A stretch of DNA of 45,883 bases from positions 1 through 45,883 of the forward strand of contig JAJFGI010000015.1 of NCBI GenBank assembly GCA_021776215.1, read 5' to 3'. The notes below the pieces were generated by a model, which made no database searches, was not told the origin of the DNA, and saw only the letters and a list, made by a program, of their open reading frames with translations. A program made the position numbers and the translations under genes. Of the stretch, positions 9,423 to 19,706 are shown in pieces (positions within the stretch are counted from its first letter, which is position 1; every line of letters starts with the position of its first letter). Origin of the DNA: Kiloniellaceae bacterium. GTDB taxonomy: Bacteria > Pseudomonadota > Alphaproteobacteria > Kiloniellales > J153.

Positions 9423-10043
9423 TCACTGCTTTTCTTGGACCTGTCCGCTCTCTGCGCCGAAGACCGTCGGCGCGATCTTGGCGGCGAGCTTCTGCGCCTC
9501 CTCGATGTCACCCGCGCTCATGGTTTTCAAGAGGTCCCCGCGAAGCTTCTCGGACTCGCGGTCGTAGCCTCTGGCGGCGAAGTCATACCAGACGTAGGCC
9601 CAGATATTGTCCTTGTTTACGCCCAGGCCCTTGGCATAAAGCGTTCCTAGCTCGCGCTGCGCCACCGCGTCACCGTCATTGGCGGCCGCTTCCAGCCACG
9701 TGCGGGCCTTCGCAAAATCCTGGAAGATGCCTTCGCCCTGCAGATACAGAACTCCGAGGGCCCGTTTGGCTGGCACGGAGCCGCCTTGGGCAGCCGTGGT
9801 CCACCATGTGACCGCTTGCGCCGCGTCCCGCTTCACGCCTAGGCCCTGCTCGTACATGTGACCGAGCCAGTACTCCGCGTCCACATCACCGCTTTTGGCG
9901 GACGCCTGCAGCTCTTGCAGCGCATCCGCGTAGTCACCTTGATACATGAGGGATAGTCCGCTCTTCACGTCAGCTCTTGCCGACACGCCCGTGGTCATCA
10001 GGATGCACAGGGCCAGGAGCGGCAAAAGTCGCAAGGTTTTCAT
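9423..10043 (-). CDS. Secreted Sel1-repeat (TPR-like) protein
   Basis: Signal peptide; repeats such as AEYWLGHMYEQGLGVKRDAAQAVTWWTTAAQGGS. Confidence 0.9.
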   Translation of the reverse strand: MKTLRLLPLLALCILMTTGVSARADVKSGLSLMYQGDYADALQELQASAKSGDVDAEYWLGHMYEQGLGVKRDAAQAVTWWTTAAQGGSVPAKRALGVLYLQGEGIFQDFAKARTWLEAAANDGDAVAQRELGTLYAKGLGVNKDNIWAYVWYDFAARGYDRESEKLRGDLLKTMSAGDIEEAQKLAAKIAPTVFGAESGQVQEKQ

Positions 10044-10164
10044 TTTCTCCTCCTCGTAATCTTCAAAATCTCGTCACGATCCGGGGCTCGGAATCCTTGC
10101 CATTTAGACCGCGACTGTGGGTGCGATGGTTACGGCAACCCGGACGCGTAAAGATTCGCGTAAC

Positions 10165-10482
10165 CTATTGCTCGTTGGTTCTATTGCAGGTGCCGTTCCG
10201 CTCCAGCTGTTTCTCACGCTTCAGGGCTTGCGCCTTGGTGTCATAGGGGCCGCCCGCTGTTTGTGCGAACTCGTGCCGGTAAGCGCCATTGACCTCGATC
10301 AGAAGTGCCGTCCAGCAATCCCCTGTCTGTTCATGGCGCAATACGAACCATTTAACGTCCTCTTGTGCGATTGCCGAACCAAACGGTATCGCCCCGGCTA
10401 ACAACGCCGACAGAACTATGAGCCGGAGAGCGTGTATTTTCGACGCGCTGAGCTTTGCGTGAAGTCGTTCTAATTTGCGCAT
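10165..10482 (-). CDS. Small exported protein of unknown function
   Basis: Hydrophobic leader ending GSAIAQ, then a short soluble domain. Confidence 0.6.
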   Translation of the reverse strand: MRKLERLHAKLSASKIHALRLIVLSALLAGAIPFGSAIAQEDVKWFVLRHEQTGDCWTALLIEVNGAYRHEFAQTAGGPYDTKAQALKREKQLERNGTCNRTNEQ

Positions 10483-10617
10483 GTTTTCTACCCTCCTAAC
10501 GATACCTGCTTAGGCAAATGCGAATGATATCCGATGACCCAACAAGCCGGTCGCTGCTGGCCCAGGCACCGCACGGGCGATCCGAGGCGTCAAGGCCAAT
10601 CCGTTGTTCCTGCCCTC

Positions 10618-11400
10618 TCACTCCATGAACCAACCGTGGCTAACCACGAGCGATTGGCCGGTCAGGGCGTTGGTTGGGAACGACGCGAACAGGAGGGCCA
10701 CCTCCGCCACGTCTTCGATGGTCGTGAACTCCTTGTCGACGGTTTCACCGAGCATGATCTTGTTGACCACTTCCTTCTCGGAGATACCAAGTTCCTTGGC
10801 TTGCTCGGGAATCTGCTTCTCCACCAGCGGCGTCTTCACGAAGCCCGGACAGATGACGTTGGCGCGCACGCCGTGCTCGGCGCCTTCCTTCGATATCACA
10901 CGCGCTAGACCGAGCAGGCCGTGCTTGGCAGTGACGTAAGCCGACTTCAACGGCGAGGCTTCCTTGGAATGCACCGAGCCCATGAAGATGATCGAGCCCG
11001 CTTTCCTCTCATACATGTGCGGGATGCACGCCTTGGAGGTCAGGAAGGCGCCGTCGAGGTGAATGGACAGCAGCTTCTTCCAATCCGCAAACGGGAAGTC
11101 TTCGATCTTATGGACAATTTGGATCCCGGCGTTGGAGACCAACACATCGATGCCGCCCCATTCCTTCGCCACGCGAGCGACCCCGTCGTTCACCGCCTGC
11201 TCGTTGGTCACGTCCATCGCGACGCCCATGGCGGTTCCCGGCCCCATTACGGAAAGCTTCTCGGCGGTTTCCTGAGCCACCTCGAGCTTGAGGTCGGCGA
11301 TCACCACCCGCGCACCTTCCTCGACGTAGCGCTTGGCGATCCCTTCGCCGATTCCACGCGCAGCACCGGTGACGATGCAGACTTTGTTTTTCAGTTTCAT
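10618..11400 (-). CDS. bdhA: 3-hydroxybutyrate dehydrogenase (SDR family)
   Basis: [29 protein letters not shown] and HGWFME terminus typical of D-3-hydroxybutyrate dehydrogenases. Confidence 0.88.
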   Translation of the reverse strand: MKLKNKVCIVTGAARGIGEGIAKRYVEEGARVVIADLKLEVAQETAEKLSVMGPGTAMGVAMDVTNEQAVNDGVARVAKEWGGIDVLVSNAGIQIVHKIEDFPFADWKKLLSIHLDGAFLTSKACIPHMYERKAGSIIFMGSVHSKEASPLKSAYVTAKHGLLGLARVISKEGAEHGVRANVICPGFVKTPLVEKQIPEQAKELGISEKEVVNKIMLGETVDKEFTTIEDVAEVALLFASFPTNALTGQSLVVSHGWFME

Positions 11401-11412
11401 TGTGGAACTCCT

Positions 11413-12153
11413 TCAATCCTTCAAATAGTCATGTACGACTTCGCCGAGTCCAAGCGTCAGGTCGGTCACAATGTGAACACCCGATATGACCTCCAGCACC
11501 GGAAGATCGGCCACAGGGGCAAGAGCGTGGTGGTGCAATTCGAGCGCGGCCGGACCCGCCCAGGCGCCCTTGACCGTCAGGTCTTGCAGGTAATAGCGGA
11601 CAAGCTCGCAAACCCTCGGCCCGCAGTCGACGTCGGGTAGGATCTTTAAGAGGAAACTCGGTGCCTCGAGGCTCGCTTTGACCTTTTGAGAATCAAGCAT
11701 CTTATGCTTATAGCCCATGGTGCCCGTGGCGATCCTGACCGAGCCGTAGTCAAGCGTACCGAGCAGCGTGTCCGTTTCGACGCGCAGCGATGGTGATGCA
11801 AGCTTCTTGGGAAAGCCCCAGATTTCCCGCCCGCCGGCGATCGGGGAGTCGTCGTCGAGGTACATGGCGTGCACATAGCCGCCTTGCTGGCCCTTGTATT
11901 CGACCGGGATCACCTGTCCCGACTCCGTATAGTCGCCGAAGCCGGTTGAATCAGGCATTCGGATGAACTCGTACTTCACCAAAGGTTCCACGATTTTCAA
12001 TGGCTCGGGGACCACCGCGTGCAGCGCATTGGGATCGGTCCGGTAGGTGATCACGAAGAACTCTCGGTCGACGAACCGATAAGGGCCCGGCGGGTAGGAT
12101 GGATTGGTCAGCGGCATGGCGAAGGCGCGCTGTCTCACATCATCAATCTTCAT
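11413..12153 (-). CDS. adc: Acetoacetate decarboxylase
   Basis: [35 protein letters not shown] and the overall Adc family pattern; adjacent to bdhA. Confidence 0.92.
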   Translation of the reverse strand: MKIDDVRQRAFAMPLTNPSYPPGPYRFVDREFFVITYRTDPNALHAVVPEPLKIVEPLVKYEFIRMPDSTGFGDYTESGQVIPVEYKGQQGGYVHAMYLDDDSPIAGGREIWGFPKKLASPSLRVETDTLLGTLDYGSVRIATGTMGYKHKMLDSQKVKASLEAPSFLLKILPDVDCGPRVCELVRYYLQDLTVKGAWAGPAALELHHHALAPVADLPVLEVISGVHIVTDLTLGLGEVVHDYLKD

Positions 12154-12168
12154 ATTTGTTGCCTCAAG

Positions 12169-12459
12169 TCAGTCTTCAGGATCGCGTGTGAGGTCAAAAA
12201 CCGTTACGTCATCTGTCGGCTTGGTCCGCGATTGCCAGGCTTTGTGGCGGAAGGTTCGTCGAAGGTCCCTTTTCCCACTCTCCCAATGCTCGTTTATCGC
12301 CCCGATTGATATCCCTGAGATCCAGTCAGGCATGTGCCCATTGGCGGCCATCACCTCATAGACGCCGGCTTGTTAAGCACCCAGCGCACCGCCGCCCTGC
12401 AATACCAGACCGCCTTTTTTGGCCTCGGCCCTCTGATCCGATCGCTGCTTCCGGCTCAT
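12169..12459 (-). pseudogene. Patatin-like phospholipase (DUF3734-type) remnant: nonsense codon plus large internal deletion
   Basis: Minus strand reads MSRKQRSDQRAEAKKGGLVLQGGGALGA*QAGVYEVMAANGHMPDWISGISIGAIN then directly EHWESGKRDLRRTFRHKAWQSRTKPTDDVTVFDLTRDPED*. Confidence 0.85.
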
Positions 12460-12961
12460 ACCGATTGGGCTCCATTCTTGCGGCTCCATGCTTCCGGCGA
12501 CCGTTCCAAACGCTCCCACGCTCGGCTGGAATGCAGGGGCCGTGTGTCGCCGACATGACTCAGGTGTACCGGCCGCAGCCGTTCCGCAAGGTGGCTGGTT
12601 TTGGTGACAAACCCTCGGTGCGACAGGCCACCTGACCCGGTTGCATCAAAATGACCACGCGTTATCAAAAGGTTGTCGTGAATCATGCGCGAGGTCGACC
12701 GCATCTCGCTGTCCCAATGGTTACGCAAATTTAATACGCGGTGGGCGACCTGCGCGGATTAAACGTGCGCGGTCATGGGCGTGGGTCGCAGAAGTGAAGG
12801 CTATCACCAGATTGCCTTGCGTCAGGGAAGGGTCCGTTTTCCCAAATCGTCTCGCGCAATAGCTCTAGGATAATTGCCATGATGTAATTTTGCCGAAATG
12901 CAACTGGTAGCGGAGACGCCCTATTTTCCTAACCAAGAGCAACCCACTGCTGAGGTGCTCG

Positions 12962-13360
12962 ATGGAACGAAAGGAACGTCAAATGAAAATCCGCTACATG
13001 CTCCCCGCCGCTCTTGGTGCGTTGCTGATCAGCGCACCTGTAGCGTTGGCTCAGCAACATGGTCCAGATAGTCGTGGCACCATGTCAGAGCGTGGCGTTG
13101 GTGCCTCGATCGCAGACTTCGATCTGGTGAATAAAGGCGAGGTGACGATCGCGAAGTTGCAGCAGCCAGCTATTTATCGAATCTGTGCACATCGTCATGG
13201 CTCTTCCATGACGATCATCCACGACAAAAACGAAACGAAACTCGAGGGTGGGCACTGTGTCGATGTGGAGGGTTCGACTATATCCGTGAGGGCCAATGAA
13301 GACGGCTCTGCAGCCAGTGGCTCCTATCAAGTCTTCCACCTAGGCCAACATCACGACTAA
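12962..13360 (+). CDS. Small exported protein of unknown function
   Basis: Signal peptide MKIRYMLPAALGALLISAPVALAQ (likely start 12983); conserved-looking C-terminal domain. Confidence 0.65.
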   Translation: MERKERQMKIRYMLPAALGALLISAPVALAQQHGPDSRGTMSERGVGASIADFDLVNKGEVTIAKLQQPAIYRICAHRHGSSMTIIHDKNETKLEGGHCVDVEGSTISVRANEDGSAASGSYQVFHLGQHHD

Positions 13361-13427
13361 CGACACTTGGTCTCGAATGCTTTCTCTAGCTCTCGGGACT
13401 TAGTCGTGGATGAAAGCCAAACTAGCT

Positions 13428-13456
13428 CGGAACCGCGGTTTGCTGCCGCGGTTCCG
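13428..13456. terminator. Strong hairpin CGGAACCGCGG-TTTGCTG-CCGCGGTTCCG
   Basis: 11-bp perfect stem with 7-nt loop, 68 nt after the stop at 13360; no U-tract. Confidence 0.5.
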
Positions 13457-13687
13457 GGCTGAATTTATCGTTGCCTTTTCCCGCACCCGCCAGCCCGGTT
13501 GGCGCGCGTCGCGGGATGTCGCTTTGTGGAACGGTCGGCATTCACTATGAGAGCTCCAGAGCCCACCGCGACATGACACCGAATTCATGTTCTCGAAAGC
13601 GAACGATTAGATCGGATGCGCCATATCTCTAGATTGCGTGCGGGTTCCGGCCCGCGCAGCGACACAATGGAGATAATGGAGATAATC

Positions 13688-15175
13688 ATGTCGAATATCG
13701 CAGTTCGGGAGCGTCGGCCGGGAGCCCTTCGAGCCGTGGGGCTGGGGCTGGCGGCGGGCTCCCTACTGGTGTGGAGCGGCCTGGCGCATGCCGCTACACC
13801 ACCCGAGAGCTTTTCCGGCTTGGCGAAGAAGGTAACGCCGGCCGTGGTCAACATAGCCTCCGCCCACGAAGTGACCGGGTCGGAGGATCAAACGCCGGAC
13901 ATGCCGTTCAATTTTCCCGAGGGCTCACCCTTCGAGAAGTTCTTCAAGCAGTTCCGCGACCAATCGGGCAAGAACGAGGGCGGCAAGCGCCAGCCTCACA
14001 TGGCGACGGGGCTTGGCTCCGGGTTCATCATCGATCCGACCGGCTACGTGGTAACCAACAATCACGTCGTGGATGGCGGGAAAGATGTAACGGTGCGTCT
14101 GGACGATGACTCCGTCTACCCGGCCAAAGTCGTAGGCACCGATCGGCAGACCGACTTGGCCTTGCTCAAGATCGAGGCGAAACGGCCGCTTCCGACTGTC
14201 CAATTCGGTGACTCGGACAAGGCCGAGGTCGGCGACTGGGTGATGGCCGTGGGCAATCCCTTCGGGCTCGGCGGCACCGTGACCGCGGGCATCGTTTCCG
14301 CGCGCGGCCGCAATATCGACGCCGGTCCCTATGACGATTTCCTGCAAATCGATGCGTCCATTAACCAGGGCAACTCGGGCGGTCCGCTGTTTAATATGGA
14401 CGGCGCGGTTATCGGCGTTAACTCGGCGATCTATTCGCCCAACGGCGGAAGCGTTGGAATCGGCTTTGCGATTCCATCCAATATCGTGAAGTCCGTCATC
14501 GCGCAGCTGAAGGAAAACGGCAAGGTCGAGCGCGGTTGGCTCGGCGTCGAGATCCAGAAAGTGACGCCTGAGATCGCCGGCGCCGTCGGCCTGAAAGAGG
14601 CGCAAGGCGCGATGGTGACCGGGGTTACGCCGGATAGCCCGGCCGCTCAGGCCGGGTTGAAGCAGGGCGATGTCTTGCTAAGCTTCGCCGGGCAGAAGGT
14701 TGGCGGCCCGCGCGAGCTGGCCCGAGCCGTGGCCAAGGAACCGGCCGGAAGCAAGACGAACTTGACCGTCTGGCGCGACCGTAGCGAGAAGACGCTGCCG
14801 GTCATCACCGGTCACCAGCCGGCTCAGATGGAAATGGCCGCGGCTCCGCCCGGGGTCGAGTCGGATGGCAGCTTTCACTCCACCGATCTCAATGCGGATC
14901 TGGCGTCGCTGACGCCCGAACGGCGTGCCGAACTTGGGATCGGAAATGATGTGAACGGCGTCCTGGTGCTGGATGTGAAGGAGGGCTCGGTGTTCGAGCA
15001 GGGATTGCGGGCCGGCGACGTCATCAAGAAAGTCGGCCAAACCTCTGTTGCCTCTCCCCAGGAGGTCGACACTCTCGTTCAGAAGGCCAAGTCGAGCTCT
15101 GAGAAGTCGGTTCTGATGCTGGTCAGCCGCCAGGGCCACGATCTGTTCCTCGGTCTGAAGCTCGGTATCGCCTGA
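13688..15175 (+). CDS. DegP/HtrA (Do) family periplasmic serine endoprotease
   Basis: Catalytic GNSGGPL, TNNHVV and two PDZ-like regions; start uncertain (13616/13667/13688). Confidence 0.94.
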   Translation: MSNIAVRERRPGALRAVGLGLAAGSLLVWSGLAHAATPPESFSGLAKKVTPAVVNIASAHEVTGSEDQTPDMPFNFPEGSPFEKFFKQFRDQSGKNEGGKRQPHMATGLGSGFIIDPTGYVVTNNHVVDGGKDVTVRLDDDSVYPAKVVGTDRQTDLALLKIEAKRPLPTVQFGDSDKAEVGDWVMAVGNPFGLGGTVTAGIVSARGRNIDAGPYDDFLQIDASINQGNSGGPLFNMDGAVIGVNSAIYSPNGGSVGIGFAIPSNIVKSVIAQLKENGKVERGWLGVEIQKVTPEIAGAVGLKEAQGAMVTGVTPDSPAAQAGLKQGDVLLSFAGQKVGGPRELARAVAKEPAGSKTNLTVWRDRSEKTLPVITGHQPAQMEMAAAPPGVESDGSFHSTDLNADLASLTPERRAELGIGNDVNGVLVLDVKEGSVFEQGLRAGDVIKKVGQTSVASPQEVDTLVQKAKSSSEKSVLMLVSRQGHDLFLGLKLGIA

Positions 15176-15198
15176 CGGCGAAGTGAAACGACGCAAGA

Positions 15199-15235
15199 GG
15201 GCGGGCCGGATGGCGATGTGCCGAACGGCCCGCCC
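15199..15235 (+). terminator. Hairpin GGGCGGGCCG...CGGCCCGCCC downstream of HtrA
   Basis: 10-bp perfect GC stem beginning 24 nt after the stop codon. Confidence 0.65.
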
Positions 15236-15573
15236 TTGCTATGCACGGCCGGGGATATCGTTTCTTTGTCTAGCGCGACACGGTAGTGCGCGGCGACTTT
15301 CGCAGAGCATTATGGTCGAATCCCTGATCAAGATTGCCCTGGCCATGGGCGGCATGAAGCACATATACCTTAAGGGCTCTGACACCGAGCTGCGTGGCGG
15401 GTGGCGCGGAACCGACCGGCAACAAGCCGGGCCTGCGCGTCACGCTGATGTTCCCGCACGACCGACGGCTCTGCCCGGTAGGATTGGGCATCTCTGGGCC
15501 CGCTTAACACTACTCGGACCAGATATTCAATCTATGTTCTAATGGCACAAAAGATCCGTGTTGGGGCACCGGT

Positions 15574-18132
15574 TTGACGGGCATCGCCGGGATCAAATGG
15601 CACTATATCGGGGTCGCGGTCAGCCTGCTGCTGTTCACCGCCGCACTTGTGGCGCTGCATCATGTCCTCGCCGAGGTTCGCCTGGCCGACGTGCTCGCCC
15701 GATTTGGCGAGACGCCTCTCGCGTCGGTTCTACTCTCGCTGGCGTGCGTGGCCGGCAGTTATCTCGCGCTCACAGGTTACGACGTGCTGGCGCTGCGCCA
15801 CCTGGGCAAGCAGATGCCCTATGGCAGGGCCGCCTTGGCTTCGTTCACCAGCTACACCTTCAGCCATAACATTGGACTGTCGTTGGTCACCGGCGGTTCG
15901 ATCCGGTACCGCATTTATTCGGCCGTTGGCCTTTCCGCGACCGAGATCGCCACACTCACCGGACTCTGTGCGCTGACATTCGGTCTCGGCGTCAGCCTGT
16001 TGCTCGGTTTCGCCTTGCTGCTGGAACCGGCAGTCCTAAGCGGCGCCGATGCCTTGCCGGCAGCCGTCAATCGGGCGATTGGCGCCGCAATTCTGCTCGT
16101 CGTCATCGGATATGCGATCTGGACGGGTTTCAGGCGGCAACCCTTGCGCCTGAGAAATTGGTCGCTGTCGCTGCCCAGCTTGCCGATGACCCTCGAGCAG
16201 TTCGCCCTCGGCACGGTCGATATCAGTTTCGCCGCCGGGGCGCTCTACCTTGTTCTGCCGCCGGGCGTTGATATCAGTTTCGCAGCTTTCGTCGGCATTT
16301 ATGTCGCGGCGATAACGATCGGTGTGCTCAGTCATTCGCCGGGCGGCTTGGGTGTCTTCGAGGCCGTGATGCTGCTCGCGTTGCCCGAGGCGCAGCAGGG
16401 CGCGTTGTTCGGGTCCCTGTTAGTCTACCGGTGCCTTTACTACCTGCTGCCCCTCGCCATGGCGGCGGTACTGCTGTCGTGGCACGAGGTCCATCTCCGG
16501 CAGGAGGCGCTTGGTCCGACCCTACGGGCGGTTCGGCGGCTGTCTCATGCGGTCGCACCGGTCGTTCTCGGCGCCACCGTTTTCGCCGGTGGCGCGATCC
16601 TGTTGTTTTCGGCAGCTACGCCGGCTGAGGGCGCGCGCGTCGCGGCGCTGCGTCATTTTCTGCCGCTGCCCTTCGTCGAGGCGTCGCACCTGCTTAGCAG
16701 CGTCGTCGGACTTTGGTTGATGATCGTGGCCCGAGGGCTGTTTCGGCGCTTGGACGGCGCCTTTCACATGACGATGTTGCTTCTTTGCGGTGGGATCGTT
16801 TTCTCCTTGTTGAAGGGTTTCGATTACGAGGAGGCCCTGATCCTGAGCGGCGTTTTGATCCTGCTTATTGCCAACCGGCCGGCCTTTTATCGTAAGGCCT
16901 CGCTGCTCAACCAGCCCTTCTCGGCGGCGTGGATCGCGACCATTACGGCGATCATCGCCGGCTCCTTCTGGCTCGGTATCTTCGCTTTCAAGCATGTTGA
17001 ATATTCCGGCGCCTTGTGGTGGGAGTTCACCTATCGGGGAGATGCACCGCGGTTCCTGCGTGCGAGCGTGACGGTCACCGTGCTGGCACTGGGGGTGCTC
17101 GTCTATACGCTTTTGCGCCCGGCCGCGCCCCGGGAAGGCGGGAACCTGCAGGAGTTCGAGGCAGTGCGGCGCATTGTTGCAGACTCGCCGCGCGCCGATG
17201 CAAACCTGGCGCTCACGGGCGATAAGCGGTTTTGCATGTCGGAAGGCGAAGACGCCTTTATCATGTACCAGGTCCAGGGGCGAAGTTGGGTGGCCCTGGG
17301 CGAACCCGTGGGGCCGGAAGCAGCTTGGGAAGGGCTACTCTGGCGATTCCGCGAGATGTGCGACCGGCATGGCGGCTGGCCAGTGTTTTATCAGGTGAGT
17401 GCCGACAAACTTCCGGCCTTTCTTGACCTTGGTTTGTCGTTGATCAAGCTTGGCGAGGAAGCACGCGTCAATCTCGACTCCTTCTCGTTGGAGGGCAGTC
17501 GGTGGCGGGACTTTCGCTACGCCGATCGGCGCGCCGCCAAAGAAGGGGCCGTGTTCGAGATTGTGCCGGCGGCCGAGGTGCCGAGCATTTTGCCGGAGCT
17601 TCACGCCGTTTCCGATGAATGGCTGGCCGACAAGGCGACGCACGAGAAGAGCTTTTCGGTCGGCGCGTTCTCGGAAGCTTACATTAGGAACTTCGATTGT
17701 GCGGTGGTGCGGCGCGACGGAAATATCGTCGCCTTCGCCAACATTCTGCAAGCACCGGCCGGTCAGGAGCTTTCCGTGGATCTCGTGCGCCACCGCAACG
17801 GTGCGCCGCACGGCATCATGGATTTCCTGTTTATCCAGTTGATGCTGTGGGGTAAGGCGCAGGGCTACAAGTGGTTCGATCTTGGTATGGCGCCTCTCTC
17901 CGGCTTGGATACCCATCCCCTTGCCCCGGTATGGAATCGGATTGGCGCCTTTGTCTTTCGCCATGGCGAACACTTCTACAATTTCGAGGGACTGAGGGCC
18001 TACAAGGAAAAGTTCGATCCAATTTGGGCGCCGAAATACCTCGCGGCGCCGGGGGGCTTGGCGTTACCCCGAATCATGCTCGATATCGCGGCGCTCATTT
18101 CGGGCGGCGCCAAGGAGATCGTGCTCAAGTAG
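15574..18132 (+). CDS. mprF: Bifunctional lysylphosphatidylglycerol flippase/synthetase (MprF/LpiA-like)
   Basis: N-terminal multi-TM flippase (LSHSPGGLGVFEAVMLLALP) and C-terminal DUF2156-type synthase domain (GHPLAPVWNRIGAFVFRHGEHFYNFEGLRAYKEKFDPIWAPKYLA region). TTG start. Confidence 0.92.
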   Translation: MTGIAGIKWHYIGVAVSLLLFTAALVALHHVLAEVRLADVLARFGETPLASVLLSLACVAGSYLALTGYDVLALRHLGKQMPYGRAALASFTSYTFSHNIGLSLVTGGSIRYRIYSAVGLSATEIATLTGLCALTFGLGVSLLLGFALLLEPAVLSGADALPAAVNRAIGAAILLVVIGYAIWTGFRRQPLRLRNWSLSLPSLPMTLEQFALGTVDISFAAGALYLVLPPGVDISFAAFVGIYVAAITIGVLSHSPGGLGVFEAVMLLALPEAQQGALFGSLLVYRCLYYLLPLAMAAVLLSWHEVHLRQEALGPTLRAVRRLSHAVAPVVLGATVFAGGAILLFSAATPAEGARVAALRHFLPLPFVEASHLLSSVVGLWLMIVARGLFRRLDGAFHMTMLLLCGGIVFSLLKGFDYEEALILSGVLILLIANRPAFYRKASLLNQPFSAAWIATITAIIAGSFWLGIFAFKHVEYSGALWWEFTYRGDAPRFLRASVTVTVLALGVLVYTLLRPAAPREGGNLQEFEAVRRIVADSPRADANLALTGDKRFCMSEGEDAFIMYQVQGRSWVALGEPVGPEAAWEGLLWRFREMCDRHGGWPVFYQVSADKLPAFLDLGLSLIKLGEEARVNLDSFSLEGSRWRDFRYADRRAAKEGAVFEIVPAAEVPSILPELHAVSDEWLADKATHEKSFSVGAFSEAYIRNFDCAVVRRDGNIVAFANILQAPAGQELSVDLVRHRNGAPHGIMDFLFIQLMLWGKAQGYKWFDLGMAPLSGLDTHPLAPVWNRIGAFVFRHGEHFYNFEGLRAYKEKFDPIWAPKYLAAPGGLALPRIMLDIAALISGGAKEIVLK

Positions 18133-18188
18133 CGATCAGCCGGGGAAACTGGCTATCCACACGGGGCGGTGTGCAGGAAGGAACTCAC

Positions 18189-19565
18189 ATGCGATTTATT
18201 TTCGGGCTTGCGGCGCTCATCATGCTGTCCGCCCCGGCCATCGCCGCCGAGGAGACCTTGTCGTTCGGCCGCTTCGGCACAGTCACGATCTACCGCGGCG
18301 ATGCGGAACCGAACCAAGTTGTTTTGTTTATCTCCGGCGACGGTGGATGGAACAAGGGCGTCGTGGATATGGCGCGGAGCCTGGCCGGCCTTGGCTCCCT
18401 CGTCGTCGGCATCGATATCATTTCCTACCTGAAAAGGGCCGCCGCGGTCGATGACACGTGCACGTACATTGCCGGAGACCTGGAATCGCTCAGCCAATTC
18501 GTGCAGCAAAAATACAAATTCCGCGAATACCGGCGGCCGGTGCTGGTCGGATACTCGTCCGGGGCGACGCTCGTCTATGCCACGCTGGTCCAGGCGCCGG
18601 AGGGCACATTCCTGGGTGGCATAAGCCTCGGTTTTTGCCCGGACCTGAGGACCAGCAAACCGCTGTGCAAGGGGCAGGGCCTCGCTTGGACCAACGATCC
18701 AAAGCTCGGCGCGGTCTACACGCCGGCGCCCAGGCTGGCGACCCCCTGGATCGCGTTGCACGGTGCAATTGACCAGGTCTGTGATGCGGCTGAAACACGG
18801 GCTTTCATGGAGAAAGTCGGCGACGCGGAACTTGTTGAGCTGCCAAAGGTCGGCCACGGTTTCTCTGTGCAGAGGAACTGGTTGCCTCAGTTCAAGGACG
18901 CCTTCGCGAGCATCGTAAAGCGTGCGCGGACCCAAGAGACCCCTAACGCCACGGCCATTTCGAACTTGCCGCTCGTCGAGGTGCCGGCGAAGGGCGGGGA
19001 GGGCGATGCCTTGGCGATATTGGTGACCGGGGACGGTGGCTGGGCCGGCCTCGACCGCGACATCGGCGCGGCCTTGGCCAACCACGGAATTCCCGTGGTC
19101 GGCCTGGACTCGCTCAGCTACTTCTGGACCGCGCGGACCCCGGAGGGGGCGGCGGCCGATCTCGACCGTATCATCGGGCACTACCTGGCAAGCTGGAGAA
19201 AACGGAAGGTCATCCTGGTCGGGTATTCGTTCGGCGCCGATGTGCTGCCGTTCATGACCCGTCGACTTTCGCACGGACAACAGGCCAACATCGCCAAGGT
19301 CGTCTTGCTGGGGCCGTCCGATACCGCGGATTTCGAGTTCCATTTTGCCAGCTGGCTCGGACAAAGTAGCCAGAATGCGCTGCCCGTGCCACCAGAGATC
19401 GAGGCCTTGCAGGGACTTTCCGTGACCTGCCTGTTCGGCACCGAGGAGGAGGACAGCATATGCCGGAAACTCACCGGCCAAAACATAACCAAGCTCGAAA
19501 CGAAAGGAGGACATCACTTCGGCGGCGACGTCGCGACCATCGTGAAGGCGATCGCGGGCCGGTGA
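18189..19565 (+). CDS. AcvB/VirJ-type virulence factor family protein (duplicated alpha/beta-hydrolase)
   Basis: Two copies of the pattern VLFISGDGGWNKG...VLVGYSSGA and AILVTGDGGWAGL...VILVGYSFGAD; directly follows mprF. Confidence 0.88.
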   Translation: MRFIFGLAALIMLSAPAIAAEETLSFGRFGTVTIYRGDAEPNQVVLFISGDGGWNKGVVDMARSLAGLGSLVVGIDIISYLKRAAAVDDTCTYIAGDLESLSQFVQQKYKFREYRRPVLVGYSSGATLVYATLVQAPEGTFLGGISLGFCPDLRTSKPLCKGQGLAWTNDPKLGAVYTPAPRLATPWIALHGAIDQVCDAAETRAFMEKVGDAELVELPKVGHGFSVQRNWLPQFKDAFASIVKRARTQETPNATAISNLPLVEVPAKGGEGDALAILVTGDGGWAGLDRDIGAALANHGIPVVGLDSLSYFWTARTPEGAAADLDRIIGHYLASWRKRKVILVGYSFGADVLPFMTRRLSHGQQANIAKVVLLGPSDTADFEFHFASWLGQSSQNALPVPPEIEALQGLSVTCLFGTEEEDSICRKLTGQNITKLETKGGHHFGGDVATIVKAIAGR

Positions 19566-19644
19566 TTTCTCTGGATTCGGTTTCGGGACATTGCGTCGCT
19601 CCTGGATTAGGATGGGCCAGCGCTAGTACGTTCGACCTTTCCGC

Positions 19645-19662
19645 ACCATGCAATTGTATGGT
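19645..19662. promoter_or_regulatory. Near-perfect palindrome ACCATGCAATTGTATGGT
   Basis: Only one non-complementary pair (G/T); lies about 45 nt upstream of ORF 19707. Confidence 0.3.
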
Positions 19663-19706
19663 GAATCGAGCGGTAGCATATAGTTCAAGAAGGAAGGTGT
19701 GAGCGT

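Noticed and set aside
13571-13590. Inverted repeat ACATGA-N8-TCATGT upstream of HtrA
   Set aside because: Only 6-bp arms; chance expectation is high in 46 kb.
15183-15542. 119-aa ORF after HtrA
   Set aside because: It overlaps the HtrA terminator hairpin and lacks a recognisable domain.
18153-19517. 454-aa minus-strand ORF
   Set aside because: Antisense to the AcvB/VirJ-like gene; artefact of GC bias.
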